Assembly: GCA_008711295.1 (NCBI GenBank)
Contig: VUYV01000516.1
Location: 27,054-91,053, forward strand
Reading direction: 5' to 3'
DNA from: Anarhynchus alexandrinus
Taxonomy: Eukaryota > Chordata > Aves > Charadriiformes > Charadriidae
DNA: 64,000 nt
The notes under the pieces: generated by a model
What the model was told of the DNA's origin: nothing
The model's input: only the letters and a program-made list of their open reading frames with translations
The model's database searches: none
Program-made: the position numbers and the translations under genes
Shown: one piece after another, positions 53,059 to 64,000 of the stretch
How positions within the stretch are numbered: position 1 is the stretch's first letter
Layout of the letters: every line of letters begins with the position of its first letter

Positions 53059-56000
53059 CCTTTTGAAGTTAAGCCTCTCTGAATAGAGATGTGGGAGGGA
53101 GTGGCTTAACTTGCCACTGGGTTTCATTGCATTTCAGTTTCTTGAATATTTTGGATCATGTGTGTGCTGGGCTAACACCAGTTCAAGATGCCACGCTAAC
53201 AGTGTGGAGCACCTTTCAGTGTATGTACAGAAGGCAGTTTTCCTCTTTGCTCAATTCTCACCCATTCATCATAGTACTTCGGTTTTTTTTCATCAGACGT
53301 CTTTGAAACTTTTATATCCCATACACATTGCTTGTTTCATTAGTAGTTTTGTTTTGATCCTTCATTTAGTTGCTTTAGTTCTTTTTCATACATATTAGCT
53401 GCATCTTTCTCTTTCAGGGCCTAATTGTTCAGTTGGCATTGAAATTAAAAGATTGAGACTTGTATTGTTGATGTATACTGCCTGTGACTTTACTAAATTA
53501 TGGAAGTGTTCCGAATTTCTGTGATCAATGTATGCATTTCTAGTCTGTAGCTACAGATCTGAGTTGTTTTGAAACATGAGATTAGCCTTTTGTAGCTGTC
53601 TGGTTAGAATTCATGAGCTTTTGCACAACTGTTTTTCAGTAATAGGAAAGCTCCATTTATTATTCTTAAATTTCATGTCTCTTTAGAGCAAGACCCGTCT
53701 TTACGGTAACTATTGTGCTGTTTGCATAGTAGCTGTATGCCAGACTGGTAAGATTAGAATATAAGACTAGTAAAGCTCATTTACAAGCTAATTTACAAAG
53801 CTCCTTCTCTACACTAAAATTCCAGGTCATGCATTCTCTCTGCAGGAAACAAAAGGAGGGTTTGGAGGATTGAGGTCTGTACAGCTGTCTGTAAACAGCC
53901 AGTTCTTACGGAGCATAAAGGAATCATACTAAAGCAGTCTGTTAAGGTCTGGTTATTATGGTTGAAATTCAGTCATACACTGCTTTTAAACTCAGTGGAT
54001 TCAGAAATAGTGAAACATCCTCCCTCTAAACTAGCAGTATCTTAAAAGGAATAAGTGTACGTGTTAGAAGTGGGGAAGGTCTTTCTATTTGTCATGTGGT
54101 TTGTTTGGTTTTTTTTTAGCCTTTGTAACTGATGCTTTGGGGTTGCTGAAGGCTTTTTTTAATTATGTTTTGTTGTTTCTGGTTTGTTTTTTTTTCCTCA
54201 ACAAACTTGATTAGTTTGGAGTGGATAGGAAAGAGGGACTGTTCTTTGAAGATGTGGAACTTGGGTAAATTGAATAACAGCAAAAAGCTGAGAATTTAAG
54301 AAAGTGAAGTTGGTACTTGCTTTAGTAGATCATTACTTAAGGTTGATTTGAATCCTGGTTTCTTACGAAATCTTTATTAAGACCTTTAAGAACTTTGTGA
54401 GAGTTGTCAACACTGAAAAAAATTATGACCATTTTAGTTTGCAAAGGCCTTTAAATTAATACATAAAATTTTTCTACCCCCACTCCCAAAATTTCTTAAT
54501 CAAACCAAGTGGGAAACAGTGTGTTTGTTTGGTTTTGGAGAGGGAAGAAGGAAACCAGATTTTGAAACTTCAGAGTTTCTGTGTTTGGCAGAACTTTTTA
54601 AACACATTTTAATAAAGTAGGTATTAACAGAGGAGTACATCTAGGATATTCATATTCTTCAACTCTGCTGGGATGTGGCTTTAATAAAAAGCAGAAGGTT
54701 CAGTATTTGTATTTTAAATTATAGAACTATATGGATTATTTTATGATATATAAGGCCCTTTTTAATGCTCACATAGGTATTAATTCTTGGTAGAATGGAC
54801 AAGTCTGGAAAAAGATGGTAGTAAATTCGCAAACTGTATTTTGACTACTGTATGTGTTCCTGTGTAGGGATTTTTACTTCATCGTATTTAATATTCTTAT
54901 GAAATCTTACATTTAGTAATGGAAGTGTTTTATGCTAAGCTTAAGCTTTCAGTCTGACCAACAAATATGAGGAAATCAGATATAACCACAGCGCTTCTGA
55001 AGTCCCATTAGACAAGCTAAGGCAGAGTAGCTTCTGCCAGCGTAGAAATGGCACAAGTGCATCATCTTCTTGCTGTCCTTAGCTGTGTACACCTACTATT
55101 TCCCCTGCATCAGCTTTAGTATTCATCTGACCCCTATTCAGTTTGAAAAATCAGTAGAAAGCCAACCTAGAATCCTCTTTGTTTGCTAAATGAGCTTTCT
55201 GAAGAGTGAGAGACTGTATGGTCAGAAGGAGGGAAAGTCAATCTGTCTCTGAGCTACTCCTCTATGTCTTGGTCATAAACATGCATTTGTGCAGGCTCTG
55301 TTTAAATTGATGGGACTTATTAATAGATTTGATTAATCTGATTCAGGACTTTGTGAAGGCAGTATCTTTTCCTTGACGTGTCTTTTCCTCAATTTCAACT
55401 GCTTTTGATCTCATAGGAGATCCCATAGGAGTACAAAGCAAAGCATATGTTTGTGCATGTGTAGGAAGGACCAGTTCTAGATTTTTAGATTTCCTTTTTA
55501 CTTGGTATCAGAAGTTAGACTAGTTTTGTGAAATCGTCTTTTCAACATTGATCACCCCAATTACAGTACAAATTCATTTATTCAAACTACGATGACAGTG
55601 ATGATGACAGGTTCGGTGATTTACGGAACTCTTTGAAAGACAACCAACAATTGCTGATAGAAGACTAGACTTCTGCAGTGAGCACTCTTAACTGAACATA
55701 TTTTAGTTGTTCCCATGGTTCATTTTGGACCAGGGTGAATGGGAAATGTTATGGTCCTTCATACTGTTAGACTTGCACATAGTTCAGGATCCTGCACAAC
55801 TGTGTTTTTTTTTTTTTCCTCAGGATTTTAGAAGCCACTGTTAAGTTTACCTTAAAATACCAATTGCTGATGCATACAGGTGGGAATTTAGCCTGTCAGA
55901 ATACATAAGCCACTGGTATTTTTTTGGTTCATAGTCACTACAATATTTTCTGGGTTCAGAATAAGCAAGAGATGCTGGTCACTATGTAGGTGTACATAGT

Positions 56001-57574
56001 TCAAAACAATGAGCCTTAAATAAATGCTTCTGTCACTGGAAGAATAAAATACTTTCTAGATGATTTAAACCCATGGATTTCTAACTTTCACAATTGGAGA
56101 TGAGTGTTTTATTCCAATAAACCTTGGGTTTGTAGCTGTGTTAGGGTATCTACACAGTTATTTTGAGAAACCAGTAACGATACGCTTTAGAATGCATCGA
56201 GTCATGGGACAGAAGATTGCATGTTGCATTATTCACTAGGCATTCAATTTTTTACTGTACGCTTGAATGTTTGGCTATGCTACTATAGCTTCATGCTTTT
56301 AAAATCTTTTTATCAGTTATATATATCAGTGTGTGTGTTTCTCTCTTCACTATTTTTAAATTGCTTAATTCCATACTATATTTAATAATAATCTCCATTT
56401 CTTCTGGAATGTACCATTTTCTTAACAAAAAATACATTTGCTCACATTTTAGAAGTATGGTTATGTCACTGATATCTCGCTTAATGAAATAATTACTAAT
56501 TTAATGCATGTGAAATATTCCCCAGAGGTCAATGAGAGTACTGTTTTAAAATCTTTCTGATTCACCACAAGTTAATGACTTCGGTGCCTACTGACAAATG
56601 CTATACCAAAAGCTTGGTTTTTTCCTCATATATTAAATATTTTTAGCATATTCAAAGAGGAAGATAAATGTTTTAAATTATTTCCTGATTATACAATATT
56701 TTTATTATGAGTTAATTGACTTGATACTGTCAGTTTTCAGCACAATGAAAGTTTTTAAATTTAGACAGCTTTCTGATCTTGACATAATTTCGTGAAGAGT
56801 TTTGCAGCTATGTATCAGTGTGAAGTTAAGGCTACAGTGGGCCTTTTAAGTTGACTTTCTGCAGAAAGTTCTGAAAGGTACAGTTTTTAATGCTAAATTA
56901 ACTGTTAATTGAGATAATTAATTTACCAAGCTGATGGACTCTTTAATTTTGGTATACATAACTTCTGTGCTTGCAGTCCATTCTGCATACAATATATCAG
57001 CATTTATTTTTCTGTAGGGGTTCAAAGGGATTTCCAATAGTCATTAGCTGCAGCCATGGCTCAGAACTTCTGATCCTGAATTGTTGCCCTCCGTATCCCT
57101 GAATTCTCTTACTCTTGTGTAATTGCTAGGACTTGATATACTGCTTCTCTTTAGGTCAGGCAAAAAGAAATAAGTATTTTTTTGGACTTCACCTCAGTAT
57201 GTATATTGGCAACCATCACAGTAATTTTTATGATGCTTCCACCTGCAGAGTTATCTTGGGTAGCAAAAGCGAAAGCTGATTTGGGGAAAATGGACTTGGT
57301 CACAAGAGGGCTCAATGGGTTGCAATTTATCTAGGGATTGTTGTTAAGAAATGTGAAGAAATTTAGTATCTAAATCCGTAATTCCACAGATCTGCATTTT
57401 ATGTATTGCCTATTGTCAGTCTGACTCACATTTTAAGTTTTATACCACTTTGACTATTGTTTCCAGCAAATCTTCATGTTTGTACAGTTTGTTTCCTTTG
57501 GCAGTTCAGCTCTTGGGGGATAAGGGATTTAGTTGTACTAAATATATTCAAAATCTTTGCTTTTTTTATTGCAG
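53059..57574. other. intron block ending in exon acceptor
   Basis: AT-rich intronic DNA with no recognised element, ending in the polypyrimidine tract and acceptor TTGCTTTTTTTATTGCAG just before 57,575. Confidence 0.7.
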
Positions 57575-57708
57575 TTATCTAGAAAAATATGAAAAAGTCC
57601 ATCATTTTGGGGAGGAGGATGATGAGGTACAACCAGGCAATCCAAAGCCACAACTTCCTATTGGTGCAATTCCAACTTCCTATAACTACCAGCAACACAG
57701 TGTGTCAG
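57575..57708 (+). CDS. ARID2: ARID2 coding exon (exon 4): end of ARID domain and linker
   Basis: This is a 134-nt exon between the acceptor TTATTGCAG (57,574) and the donor GTAAAT (57,709). The first base T completes the Arg codon CG|T from the previous exon. The frame then reads [18 protein letters not shown] and on through [11 protein letters not shown] to YNYQQHSVS, and ends on G, the first base of an Asp codon. The start is the last ARID helix (YLEKYE), followed by an acidic stretch and a proline-rich linker. Residues are about 96-139. Reading through the donor adds about 29 intronic codons and a stop, so splicing here is needed for the protein. Confidence 0.97.

Positions 57709-64000
<6,292 letters not shown>

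Noticed and set aside
52818..53082. Two hydrophobic Phe/Val/Gly-rich open frames that look like membrane proteins
   Set aside because: They come from a G/T-rich low-complexity tract; the composition alone produces TTT, GTT and GGG codons.

Overview
The window looks like an internal slice of the vertebrate ARID2 gene (BAF200, the ARID-domain and zinc-finger subunit of the PBAF chromatin-remodelling complex), read on the + strand. The organism is most likely a bird. The interspersed repeats I can name are CR1 LINEs, including a short minus-strand copy at about 44,513-44,614 that starts with the CATAGAAT-type tail and carries the body typical of avian CR1, and a plus-strand tail at about 26,340-26,508 ending in ATTCTGTGATT. 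I see no Alu, L1 or other mammal-type young repeats. The DNA is AT-rich except for the first ~640 bases. No bacterial gene, virus, CRISPR array, rRNA or tRNA gene was recognised.

Layout: bases 1 to ~640 are GC- and CpG-rich and look like the downstream shoulder of the promoter CpG island, lying in the intron before the first visible exon. The exons that start the protein are not in the window and should lie to the left. Four coding exons are present: 914-1011, 57,575-57,708, 58,591-58,809 and 61,583-61,650. Their split codons (CG+T for Arg, G+AT for Asp, A+CT for Thr) join into one frame without gaps. Together they encode about 173 residues, roughly 63-235 by human numbering: the C-terminal half of the ARID DNA-binding domain, an acidic/proline linker, and the start of the helical (armadillo-like) region. 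The gene continues to the right; the next expected exon, beginning near FWKDIVDD, is not seen before base 64,000.

The intron between the first and second exon is 56.6 kb and fills most of the window. It holds an old CR1 ORF2 relic (about 5,130-6,615), a second old CR1 3' part (30,730-31,120), two CR1 tails, a cluster of MIR/CORE-SINE-like remnants (7,936-8,615), a probable hAT-type MITE (45,581-45,881), many poly-T and G/T-rich tracts, a poly-A tract next to a single unresolved base (27,881), and a strong G-quadruplex motif (30,580-30,610). I found no second gene. Open reading frames up to 120 codons exist but look like chance in AT-rich DNA.

The least expected object is an 88-bp near-perfect palindrome (5,913-6,000) inserted into the CR1 relic. 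It could be a very short palindromic MITE or a source of an intronic pre-miRNA-like hairpin. I found no convincing undescribed multi-gene system.
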